Origin: Longimonas halophila
Lineage (GTDB): Bacteria > Bacteroidota > Rhodothermia > Rhodothermales > Salinibacteraceae
Length of the DNA: 64,000 nucleotides
Assembly: GCF_002554705.1 (NCBI RefSeq)
Contig: NZ_PDEP01000004.1
Location: 1 to 64,000 of the forward strand
Reading direction: 5' to 3'
Part shown: positions 33,396 to 42,246 of the stretch, one piece after another
Layout: each line of letters starts with the position of its first letter
Numbering within the stretch: position 1 is the first letter of the stretch
The notes under the pieces: generated by a model
Seen by the model: only the letters and a program-made list of their open reading frames with translations
What the model was told of the DNA's origin: nothing
Database searches by the model: none
Translations under genes and position numbers: made by a program

Positions 33396-33454
33396 GGGTA
33401 TAGAGGCGTACAATGAGAGGTCAGCGAGATACAGCGGGAAAGCGTTGCGAGAGG

Positions 33455-34222
33455 TTATGTTGCCGGTTCGGACTGGAGACGGCGCTCCAGTATGGGCTCC
33501 AGGTACTGCCACACGTTCTGCGCAACGATGCGTTGGCCTTCGGCGGTCGGGTGGATGCCGTCGGGCTGGTTCAGTTCGGGATTGCCCGCGACGCCTTCCA
33601 GCACAAACGGGATGAGCGTGACGGACTCGCGCTCGTCGGCAATGGTAGGATAGACGGCCCGAAAGCGCTCGGTGTAGTCCGCACCCAGGTTGGGAGGCAC
33701 CTGCATTCCGGCCAAAAGCACTTCGGCCTCGGGGTTGCGGGCGCGGGTGGTGTCGACCATGGCCGTGAGGTTCTCCTGCGTGGTGCTCGGGTCGATACCG
33801 CGCAAGCCGTCGTTACCGCCCAGTTCCAGCACAAGCACATCGACCGGCGTGCGCAAGAGCCACGGCAGACGGCGGAGTCCGCCCGCGGTGGTTTCGCCGC
33901 TCAGCCCGGCATTGGTGACGTGCACGTCGTATCCGGCGCTGTCGGCTTTGGCTTGCAGATGCGCAGGGAACGCCTCCTCAGGCGAGAGTCCGTACCCGGC
34001 GGCGATGCTGTTGCCTACCACCATGACATGCAGCGCGGCGTCTTCGGCCTCGTCAGCATCCACGGCGGAGGCAGAGTCGGCCTGTGCGCGGGGTGCGGTG
34101 CTTTGTGCGGTGGTATCAGATGTTGAGGATGCGTCGGACGCTGGATTGGAACGATCCGGTCCGCATCCCCCCAGCAAAAGAACACTCAAACCGAAGAGCA
34201 GGTACAGAAGCCATGATTTCAT
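33455..34222 (-). CDS. tesA: Arylesterase/lysophospholipase TesA-like, SGNH hydrolase lipoprotein
   Basis: 255 residues with lipobox L-L-G-G-C in a hydrophobic N-terminus and a Ser/Thr/Asp-rich linker. SGNH blocks are VVGNSIAAGYGL (block I; Asn where GDSL has Asp, Ser kept), NAGLSGETTAGG (block II Gly), LELGGNDGLRG (block III Asn) and QPDGIHPTAEG (block V Asp-His). The match to TesA/arylesterase is strong. It is divergent from ybbA, the arrangement in many proteobacteria. The ATG at 34222 gives the signal peptide. Confidence 0.9.
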   Translation of the reverse strand: MKSWLLYLLFGLSVLLLGGCGPDRSNPASDASSTSDTTAQSTAPRAQADSASAVDADEAEDAALHVMVVGNSIAAGYGLSPEEAFPAHLQAKADSAGYDVHVTNAGLSGETTAGGLRRLPWLLRTPVDVLVLELGGNDGLRGIDPSTTQENLTAMVDTTRARNPEAEVLLAGMQVPPNLGADYTERFRAVYPTIADERESVTLIPFVLEGVAGNPELNQPDGIHPTAEGQRIVAQNVWQYLEPILERRLQSEPAT

Positions 34223-34292
34223 AGTGCGGGGTCGATTGAAGCAAGATGCTGACCCGGTACGCACCTGCATTCTCCTATGGAAGTTTCATGCT

Positions 34293-34988
<696 letters not shown>

Positions 34989-35019
34989 GGAAGGCACTTC
35001 TCTTGGCTTCGCACAGCAG

Positions 35020-35049
35020 TTGATGAGTTGGATCAAACGTCGTATGTTG
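35020..35049 (+). promoter_or_regulatory. Promoter-like TTG-N20-TATGTTG before the KAP gene
   Basis: TTG at 35020-35022, 20 bases, then TATGTTG at 35043-35049, 52 bases before the ATG at 35102. It suggests the KAP gene has its own promoter and is not part of a ybbA operon. Confidence 0.4.
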
Positions 35050-35101
35050 TGGGGGAAACCCTGCACCAACTCGCCCTGATCTCTGCCCGTCCTCCAATTC
35101 T

Positions 35102-36595
35102 ATGCTGCCCGGACAAATTGCAGAGCCTGTCATTCCCGAAGATGTACCCTTTCGGAATGACAAGCTCGATCGCGAACCCACCGCCGACTTCTTAACGGAT
35201 CTGCTTTGCTCCGCTGAAGGGCCGTACGTCATGAGCCTGAATGCTCCGTGGGGGACGGGCAAGACCACATTTGTCAAGATGTGGAAGCAGAAGCTGATCA
35301 ACGACGGCTACTCCGCGCTCTATTTCAACGCGTGGGAAAACGATTTCGCCGACGATCCGCTGATCGCCTTTATCGATGCGATTGACGTGCTGGTTGATGA
35401 GCAGAGTGGAGGTAGCAAGACTGAAGCCCTGAAAGATGCTGGAGGTAAGATTCTCAAGCAAGTTGCTCCTCTCGGCCTTCATCTTCTCACAGCAGGGGTG
35501 TTGTCGGGCAACGAGTTTGATGATGGATTCGGCGAGTTGCTCGCCGACCAGAAAGACAACATCGCAAATGCTCTGATTCAAGGCGGTGGCGACTTGGTCA
35601 AAGCCCATCAGCAAAAGAAGGGTGCCATCGAGGCCTTCCGGCACGAACTGCAAACCTTCGTCGAGGAACTGCAGGACAATGCAGGTGAAGACGAACACGC
35701 CCCACTTTTCTTCTTCGTAGACGAGTTAGACCGGTGCCGCCCCGACTTTGCAGTCGAGCTTCTGGAACGCATCAAACACCTCTTCAACGTACCGGGCATC
35801 ATCTTCATCCTCGTCACGAATCCCGACCAGCTTCGCCATTCCGTAAAAGCGATGTACGGGCAGGGCATGAACGCCAAAGGCTACCTTCGTCGCTTTGTGG
35901 ATTTGGATTATACGCTGCCAGATCCTGAGCCTGGCGCCTTTGCGGGATTTCTTTTTGAGAAGTATGGGTTGGGAGAGTTCTCCATCGCCACACATTGGGG
36001 GAGACGCTCAGAGTCAGCAGGTGGAGATGAAGCCAATCTACTTCTGCAGGTTGCAGGATGGTCATGTCACGTTTTCAATCTTAAGCTTCGAGAGCAAAAG
36101 CAGTATTTCGCTCGTCTTGCGTTAATCCGTAGCGTTTTGGAAAACCGCCAAAGCATTCCACTACCAGCATGGGCACTCCTTGCATTTCTTGTGGCCTTAC
36201 GGAAGAAGCGCGAAGATTTGTATATGGACATACACTCCAGTAAAAGTAAACACGAGGAAGTTGATCAGGTCATTGCTAATTTTGAGTCCTGGGTTAATGG
36301 ATCTGGGTGGGCGTCTTCGGACGTTCTCCCTGCTGCAATAGATATAGTTTATTGCAACGGCTTCAATGAATACAATTCCTACCTCGATACCGTAGAACGT
36401 TGGAGGCGAGAGACGCGCTCTAATTCTCAACAAGAAGTAAACTTCTATAGACTCGGTGGAAAGGATAAATCGCTCAACGAACTAAAGTCGAGAAAGGCCT
36501 ACCTGGAGCATGTAGATGTATTGAAAAGACTGGTTGATAAGATTGACCAAAAGCTGATCAGCCTCATCGAACTGGCAGCACCAGTTCAGCAGTAG
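35102..36595 (+). CDS. KAP family P-loop NTPase
   Basis: 497 residues. Walker A is A48-P-W-G-T-G-K-T-T56 and Walker B FFFVDELDRCRPDFAVELLERIKHLF (D207, E208), with FNAWEN between them and FILVTNPDQLRHSVKAMYG after, all KAP hallmarks. KAP proteins often hold membrane helices inserted in the NTPase fold; here the insert (about 110-165) has only a mildly hydrophobic stretch, so a soluble form is likely. Relatives include the F-plasmid phage-exclusion protein PifA and other defence NTPases. The C-terminal 220 residues match nothing I know, and their DNA is AT-richer than the flanks. It stands alone between ybbA and the synthetase gene. Confidence 0.88.
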   Translation: MLPGQIAEPVIPEDVPFRNDKLDREPTADFLTDLLCSAEGPYVMSLNAPWGTGKTTFVKMWKQKLINDGYSALYFNAWENDFADDPLIAFIDAIDVLVDEQSGGSKTEALKDAGGKILKQVAPLGLHLLTAGVLSGNEFDDGFGELLADQKDNIANALIQGGGDLVKAHQQKKGAIEAFRHELQTFVEELQDNAGEDEHAPLFFFVDELDRCRPDFAVELLERIKHLFNVPGIIFILVTNPDQLRHSVKAMYGQGMNAKGYLRRFVDLDYTLPDPEPGAFAGFLFEKYGLGEFSIATHWGRRSESAGGDEANLLLQVAGWSCHVFNLKLREQKQYFARLALIRSVLENRQSIPLPAWALLAFLVALRKKREDLYMDIHSSKSKHEEVDQVIANFESWVNGSGWASSDVLPAAIDIVYCNGFNEYNSYLDTVERWRRETRSNSQQEVNFYRLGGKDKSLNELKSRKAYLEHVDVLKRLVDKIDQKLISLIELAAPVQQ

Positions 36596-36805
36596 CCGTT
36601 CGGTCGGACGCAGTATGAGCAATAGCTCTTGCTCTGCGTAACATTGCTGTAGCGCATCTGCCCCACGCATCCGCTAAATCAAATCTCAAAGAGCCCTTTG
36701 CAAACAAGTCCCTTGCCTCGGTGGTAGAGGCGCACAAACGGATCCGTCCTTCCGTATCTTGGGGGCGGTACCTGCCCGACATGCTCTTATCTTGCTCCTG
36801 CTCCT

Positions 36806-39535
36806 ATGCCAACATCCGATCCGTCGTACAACCTGCTGAGCGCGCGCAGTCAGCCGCTCGATGCCATCTTTTCGCCCACGAATGTGGCCGTGATCGGCGC
36901 CAGTGAGCAAGCGGGTAGCGTGGGCCGCACGCTGCTCTGGAACCTGATCAGCAACCCGTTTGGCGGCACCGTCTTTCCAGTCAACCCGAAGCGCGACAGC
37001 GTGCTGGGCATCCGCGCCTACGACAGCATTGCGGATGTGCCCGAACAGGTGGACCTGGCCGTCATTGCCACCCCGGCCTTCACCGTGCCGGGCATCATCA
37101 AGGAGTGTGGCGAGGCGGGCGTGCCGGGCGCGATTGTGATCTCGGCTGGCTTCCGCGAGGTCGGCGAAGAAGGGGCCGCGCTGGAGCAAGATATCGCGCG
37201 CCATGCTGCCGACTACAACATGCGCATCGTAGGGCCGAACTGTCTGGGTGTAATGCGCCCGAAAACCGGGCTCAATGCCACCTTTGCCGGCGCCATGGCC
37301 AACGAGGGTAACGTAGCCTTTGTGAGCCAGAGCGGCGCGCTCCTTACGTCCATTCTGGACTGGAGCTTCAGCGAGAACGTCGGCTTTAGCGCGTTCGTGT
37401 CCATCGGCTCGATGCTCGATGTGGACTGGGGCGACATCATCTACTACCTGGGCGACGACCCCGCCACCAAGAGCATCGTGCTTTACATGGAGTCCATTGG
37501 AAACGCGCGGTCCTTCATCTCTGCCGCGCGCGATGTGGCGCAGAGCAAGCCGATCATCGTCATCAAAGCCGGACGCACAGGCGCCGCAGCCGAGGCGGCG
37601 GCCTCCCACACCGGCACCCTCGCAGGCAGCGACGCGGTGCTCGACGCCGCCTTCCGCCGTACGGGCGTGCTACGCGTGAACGACATCAACGACCTGTTCT
37701 ACATGGCCGAGGTGCTCTCGAAGCAGCCGCGTCCCGAGGGGCCGAACCTCAGCATCGTCACCAACGCCGGCGGACCCGGCGTGCTGGCCACCGATGCGCT
37801 CATCGGAGGCGGCGGCACCCTCGCTCCGATCTCCGACGACACAACCAAGGCGCTCGACGAACGCCTGCCCGCGGCCTGGAGCGGCAGCAATCCCATCGAC
37901 ATCCTGGGCGATGCGAGTCCGCAACGCTACGCCGACGCGCTCGAAATTGCTGCCGACGACGAGAACAGCGACGGACTGCTCGTGGTGCTCACGCCGCAAG
38001 CGATGACCGAGCCCACGAAGACAGCGGAGCTCTTGCGTCCCTATGCCCGCGACAACGACAAGCCGATCCTGGCCAGTTGGATGGGCGGCGATGCGGTGCG
38101 GCGTGGCGTCAACATTCTGAATCAGGCGGGCCTGCCCACCTTTGCCTACCCCGACACCGCCGCGCGCGTTTTTAACAACATGTGGCGCTACAGCTACAAC
38201 CTGCGCGCCCTCTACGAAACGCCACGCCTGCCCACCGACGACGCCGAGGGGCTTGACCGCGATGCCGCCACCGCGCTCGTTGAAGAGGCCGATGCGCAGC
38301 CGGGCACCATCATGACCGAGTATGCCTCCAAGAAGCTGCTGGATGCGTACAACATTCCCACTGTCGAAACCCACGTAGCCACCGATGCCGACGCTGCTGT
38401 GGAGGCCGCCGAGGCCATCGGCTACCCCGTCGTGGTGAAGCTGCACTCCACAACCATCACCCACAAGACCGACGTGGGCGGCGTAAAGCTGAATCTGCAT
38501 TCGGCCGATGCGGTGCGCAGCGCCTTCGCTGACATTGAAGATGCAGTTTCCGAAGACGGATTCGATGGCGTCACTGTGCAAGACATGGTCGATACCGACG
38601 GCTACGAGCTTATCATTGGCAGCAGTGTGGATGCGCAGCTCGGCCCGGTCTTGCTCTTCGGCACGGGCGGCTCACTCGTTGAAGTCTTCGAAGACCGCGC
38701 ACTGGGCCTGCCGCCGCTGAACACGACGCTGGCCCGCCGCATGATGGAGCAGACGCGCATCTACGAAGCGCTCCAGGGCGTGCGCGGACGTGACGCCGTT
38801 GATCTGGATGCGCTGGCCTCGCTCATGGTGCGGTTCAGTCAGCTGGTCGCCGAGCAGCCGCGCATCAAAGAGATCGACATCAACCCGCTGCTGGCCGATG
38901 GCGATCGGCTGGTGGCCCTGGATGCACGCGTGGTGCTGCATCCCAGCGACACACCGGATGAGGCGCTTCCGCACCCGGCCATCCGCCCGTACCCGCACCA
39001 GTACGAAGACACCTGGACCACTGAAGAAGGGCGCGAGGTGCGCATCCGCCCGATTCGTCCGGAAGACGAACCGAATCTGGTCGACTTCCACAAGGCGCTG
39101 TCGGAGCGAAGCGTGTACCTGCGCTACGCCAGTCTCATGAAGCTGGATCAGCGTGTGGCGCACGAGCGGCTGTCGCGGCTTTGTTTCATCGACTACGACC
39201 GCGAGATGGCACTGGTAGCCGAGCGTCCGTCCGATATGGACGGGGACGACACGCCCAAGATTGTTGGCATTGGCCGCCTCACGCAGCGTCCGGGCCACAA
39301 CGAAGCCGAGTTCGGGATGCTCGTCATCGATACCGTGCAGCGCGAGGGCATTGGCACGGAGCTGCTGCGCCGCCTGGTGCAGATTGGCGAAGACGAAGGA
39401 CTCGACCGCATTACCGCCGATATCCTGAAGCAGAACCGCGCCATGCAGCGCGTCTGCGAGAAGCTGGGCTTCGAGATCATCTACCCACAAGACCACGCCG
39501 ACGAGATGGTGAAAGCGGTGCTTGAGCTGGAGTAG
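36806..39535 (+). CDS. ADP-forming acetyl/acyl-CoA synthetase fused to a GNAT acetyltransferase
   Basis: 909 residues in three parts. Residues about 10-460 are the CoA-binding and ligase halves of the ADP-forming synthetase alpha chain ([42 protein letters not shown] with phospho-carrier H268). About 490-710 are the ATP-grasp beta part ([35 protein letters not shown]). About 735-900 are a GNAT domain ([35 protein letters not shown]). The plan is that of bacterial Pat/YfiQ lysine acetyltransferases, which usually lack the catalytic His; here it is kept, so ligase activity may remain. A TATCTTG box lies 44 bases before the ATG. Confidence 0.92.
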   Translation: MPTSDPSYNLLSARSQPLDAIFSPTNVAVIGASEQAGSVGRTLLWNLISNPFGGTVFPVNPKRDSVLGIRAYDSIADVPEQVDLAVIATPAFTVPGIIKECGEAGVPGAIVISAGFREVGEEGAALEQDIARHAADYNMRIVGPNCLGVMRPKTGLNATFAGAMANEGNVAFVSQSGALLTSILDWSFSENVGFSAFVSIGSMLDVDWGDIIYYLGDDPATKSIVLYMESIGNARSFISAARDVAQSKPIIVIKAGRTGAAAEAAASHTGTLAGSDAVLDAAFRRTGVLRVNDINDLFYMAEVLSKQPRPEGPNLSIVTNAGGPGVLATDALIGGGGTLAPISDDTTKALDERLPAAWSGSNPIDILGDASPQRYADALEIAADDENSDGLLVVLTPQAMTEPTKTAELLRPYARDNDKPILASWMGGDAVRRGVNILNQAGLPTFAYPDTAARVFNNMWRYSYNLRALYETPRLPTDDAEGLDRDAATALVEEADAQPGTIMTEYASKKLLDAYNIPTVETHVATDADAAVEAAEAIGYPVVVKLHSTTITHKTDVGGVKLNLHSADAVRSAFADIEDAVSEDGFDGVTVQDMVDTDGYELIIGSSVDAQLGPVLLFGTGGSLVEVFEDRALGLPPLNTTLARRMMEQTRIYEALQGVRGRDAVDLDALASLMVRFSQLVAEQPRIKEIDINPLLADGDRLVALDARVVLHPSDTPDEALPHPAIRPYPHQYEDTWTTEEGREVRIRPIRPEDEPNLVDFHKALSERSVYLRYASLMKLDQRVAHERLSRLCFIDYDREMALVAERPSDMDGDDTPKIVGIGRLTQRPGHNEAEFGMLVIDTVQREGIGTELLRRLVQIGEDEGLDRITADILKQNRAMQRVCEKLGFEIIYPQDHADEMVKAVLELE

Positions 39536-39580
39536 CGCTGCATTTTCGGGCTGGGCATCCCCCTTTGTCGCTGCGCGACA

Positions 39581-39604
39581 TTTCCCCCTTCGCGAAGGGG
39601 GAAA
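39581..39604. repeat. 24-bp perfect palindrome (TTTCCCCCTTCG and complement)
   Basis: TTTCCCCCTTCG (39581-39592) followed at once by its reverse complement. It is 45 bases after the synthetase stop and may help end that transcript. Confidence 0.6.
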
Positions 39605-39803
39605 CGCCCGAACAGCGTGAGGGAATGGGGGATGTCAGGACCGCGCATTCTGCCACAAGGCGGCGGCCAACAAAGGAGGAAGGAAACCTGCACATGCCGT
39701 TAGCCTAGGTTAACGGGGCAGAGCCCCCAACCGACTTGCGTCGCACGGCGGAGGGGCCGTAGGTCATGCCTGTTGTGCCATGCGACGAGAGGGCATTGTC
39801 TTT

Positions 39804-39833
39804 CGTAGGGACACGGCGCGCCGTGTCCCTACG
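39804..39833. repeat. 30-bp perfect palindrome, GTAGGGAC family
   Basis: CGTAGGGACACGGCG followed directly by its reverse complement. The inner 28 bases are identical to the palindrome at 10993-11020, nearly 29 kb away, which shows a dispersed repeat. Confidence 0.75.
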
Positions 39834-39901
39834 TGTGGTTTGGGGCAGGCCGTTGGCGGTGTAAACCGGGAGGGGAAGGCAACCCTTTCAAGTTTAAGAT
39901 T

Positions 39902-39924
39902 CCCCTCTCCCGCCGGGAGAGGGG
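39902..39924. repeat. Hairpin CCCCTCTCCCG-C-CGGGAGAGGGG
   Basis: Eleven-base perfect arms with a single-base centre; a related CCCCCTCTCCC copy begins near 40029. Confidence 0.55.
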
Positions 39925-40182
39925 CCAGGGGGGAGGAGATTCGACCTGCGAGAGCGTCTTAGATTGCTGGGTAGTGGGTAGACGCTAAGTGATAAGGCTA
40001 TCGTAGAATGTAGGTTTGTCTTATTCGAACCCCCTCTCCCTTCGGGTTTCTCCCCCTTTTCCAAGGGGGAGATGTCGATAGACAGAGGGGGTTGTCTGGC
40101 TCCGATGATGTCGGCCATATGACAATCACTTACCATTGAACCGCTACCGATTGCTGGGGATGCCATTTTGGACCCTGCACCT

Positions 40183-41271
40183 CTACGCCGGACTCGGCAA
40201 CTCCGCCTTCTTGACGTTAACGGGCTTGGCGCGCTGCGATGAACCGGATGATTCGGCGATGGTCTTTGTGGGCAAGGACGCAGCCGGCAACTGAATATCT
40301 GAGGCGTCGGGGTTGAAGTTGAGCATTACGTCTAACACGCCGTCCTTCGTATCCTCCTGCATAAGCAGGTGACGCAGCTTGCTGGCGTTCCGGAAGCCTT
40401 TGAAGTAGCCGCTGTAGTTTTTGCGCATCTCCAGGACGCCGGTGCGCTCGCCCAGCCACTCGCATTTGAGCGACAGGTGTTCGGCTACGACCTGCACGCG
40501 CTCCTCCCACGACGGACGCGGCGGCACCTCGCCGGTCTCCATGTAGACCTTCGCATCCCGAAAAATCCACGGGTTGCCGATCGCACCGCGCCCAATCATG
40601 ACCGCATCCACGCCGGTTTCGTTGAACATGGCGTCGATGGCTTCGGGGTCGAGTGCATCGCCGTTTCCGATGAGCGGAATGCTGCGCACGCCCTCTTCTT
40701 TGATGCGCCGCAGCCACTCCCAGCGGGCCTCACCGCCGTACTGCTGCGAGCGCGTGCGGGCATGCACCGCGAGTCCGGCAATGCCGAGGGCCTCCAGGCG
40801 CCGGGCCACTTCGAGAATGCGAATGGAGTTGTCATCCCACCCCAGGCGCGTCTTGACGGTGACCGGGCGCGTACTCGCCTCGATGACGGCCTCGGTGATG
40901 CGCTCCATCTTGTCGAGGTCACGCAGAATGCCCGCACCGCCGTCTTTGGACACGATCTTACGCACCGGACACCCGAAGTTGATGTCGATGAGGTCGGGCT
41001 CGGCAGCGTCCACGCGCGGGGTGGCGCGGCGCACCTCATCGATCTCGCCGCCCCACACCTGAATCCCAATGGGCCGCTCTTCGGGAAAGATATCGAGCTT
41101 CTGCGTGGCGTCGTCCATGTCGCGGTTGAGCCCGGCTGTGGACACAAACTCGCTGTAGAGCATGTCTGCGCCGAGCCGCTTGCAGATCATCCGGAAGGGC
41201 GGGTCGCTCACGTCTTCCATTGGAGCCAGAAAGAGCGGGCGGTCGCCAAACGTCAACGAGCCAAGCGTCAT
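40183..41271 (-). CDS. dusB: tRNA-dihydrouridine synthase, DusB type
   Basis: 362-residue FMN enzyme reducing uridine to dihydrouridine in tRNA D-loops. TIM-barrel marks are LFLAPMEDVSDPPFRMIC, SEFVSTAG, QVWGG, DINFGCPVRKIV (C101, the catalytic acid), VTVKTRLGWDD, LAVHARTRSQQYGG, IPLIGNGDA and VMIGRGAIGNPWIF. About 40 residues after the helical C-terminal domain are a polar tail rich in Ser, Ala and Lys, unusual for the family but probably harmless. The YbfF-like gene is upstream on the same strand, 63 bases away. Confidence 0.94.
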   Translation of the reverse strand: MTLGSLTFGDRPLFLAPMEDVSDPPFRMICKRLGADMLYSEFVSTAGLNRDMDDATQKLDIFPEERPIGIQVWGGEIDEVRRATPRVDAAEPDLIDINFGCPVRKIVSKDGGAGILRDLDKMERITEAVIEASTRPVTVKTRLGWDDNSIRILEVARRLEALGIAGLAVHARTRSQQYGGEARWEWLRRIKEEGVRSIPLIGNGDALDPEAIDAMFNETGVDAVMIGRGAIGNPWIFRDAKVYMETGEVPPRPSWEERVQVVAEHLSLKCEWLGERTGVLEMRKNYSGYFKGFRNASKLRHLLMQEDTKDGVLDVMLNFNPDASDIQLPAASLPTKTIAESSGSSQRAKPVNVKKAELPSPA

Positions 41272-41334
41272 GGTAGAACCAGGTGTTGGGGTATAAGGGG
41301 ATGCGAAGGACGTACGGCGGCGGGCGGCATGCGT

Positions 41335-42102
41335 TCACGCATCCAGCAGGCGGATGACGGCCTTGGAGAGGGCCTCAGGCGCTTCGGCGTGCACCCAGTG
41401 TCCGGCCTCAGGAATGGTAACGAGCGTGGCGTTCGGGAAGCGTTCCTGGATGCCGGGCCAGTCGCCATTGGCAATGTAGTTGGACGCCCCCCCGCGCACA
41501 AAGAGCGTGGGCTTGGCATAGCGACCATCGGCTTCGACCGATCCTACGAGTGCGTCGTAATTGGCATCGATGGCGGCCAGGTTGGGCATCCACCGGTACG
41601 AATCGTCGGCGTAATCGAGATTCTTCAGTAGAAACTGCCGGATAGGCCACGACGGCACGTCCTCGGCCAGCACATCGTCAATATCGCTGCGGCTGTCGTA
41701 GTCCGTCGGATCGATCGACCGCAGCGCGTTGATGAGCGCCTGATGATTTGGCGTATAGGCGCGGGGCGCCATATCGACCACGATGAGCTTGTCGATGAGA
41801 TCGGGATACCGCAGTGCCGCTTCCATCGCGGTTTTGCCGCCCATCGAATGGCCGAGCACCGTCACATCCGAGAGGCCGTGTGCCTCGATAAAGGCCTTCA
41901 GATCGGCAGCCATGTGCGGATAGTCGATCACATCGGCGTGCGGCGAGCGTCCGTGGTTGCGCTGATCCACCGCGTACACGGTTGCGTGGTCGCTGAACGC
42001 GTTCCGGCTTAGGGTGTGCCAGTTGCCGTGCGCGCCCAACAGTCCGTGAAGAATGATGAGCGGCGGTCCATCCGACCCATATTGCTTGTAATAAAGCTGC
42101 AT
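41335..42102 (-). CDS. Alpha/beta hydrolase, YbfF-like esterase
   Basis: 255 residues. LIILHGLLGAHGNW forms the oxyanion loop; AVDQRNHGRSPHAD, the nucleophile elbow G-H-S86-M-G-G-K, and the final EAGHWVHAEAPEAL (catalytic His) are as in YbfF and related acyl-ester hydrolases. The acid is probably in the VVDMAPRAYTP or LFVRGGASNYI stretch. Length matches YbfF. Substrate unknown. The ATG at 42102 is used; 25 upstream codons lack similarity and would overlap the S9 peptidase leader on the other strand. Confidence 0.9.
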   Translation of the reverse strand: MQLYYKQYGSDGPPLIILHGLLGAHGNWHTLSRNAFSDHATVYAVDQRNHGRSPHADVIDYPHMAADLKAFIEAHGLSDVTVLGHSMGGKTAMEAALRYPDLIDKLIVVDMAPRAYTPNHQALINALRSIDPTDYDSRSDIDDVLAEDVPSWPIRQFLLKNLDYADDSYRWMPNLAAIDANYDALVGSVEADGRYAKPTLFVRGGASNYIANGDWPGIQERFPNATLVTIPEAGHWVHAEAPEALSKAVIRLLDA

Positions 42103-42246
42103 ACGTAGTTGCTTAAGACGAGACAGACTGCGAACATGGCTACTGTATACGACGGGCGATACCGAGCCATATCGCATCTCACCCCACGTAGGGCGCGGTG
42201 TTTCGGGCTGCGCGCTGTGCTTTCTTCTGATGACCTGCTTGTGCTT

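Larger units (their letters stand above)
39536..40182. other. 647-base gap packed with palindromes
   Basis: No gene is seen. In order it holds GTCGC-TGC-GCGAC and the 24-bp palindrome at 39581-39604; GGGGCAGAGCCCC (39715-39727); CGTCGCA...TGCGACG (39739-39787); the 30-bp palindrome at 39804-39833; CCCCTCTCCCG and its complement (39902-39924); and CCCCCTCTCCC with a GGGGGAGA partner (about 40029-40095). At least four repeat types are stacked here, so it looks like a landing zone. Confidence 0.55.

Noticed and set aside
36596..36805. Possible tRNA or small RNA between the KAP and synthetase genes (GGTGGTAGAGGCGC resembles a D-arm)
   Set aside because: No acceptor stem, anticodon arm or TTC-loop could be fitted around it.
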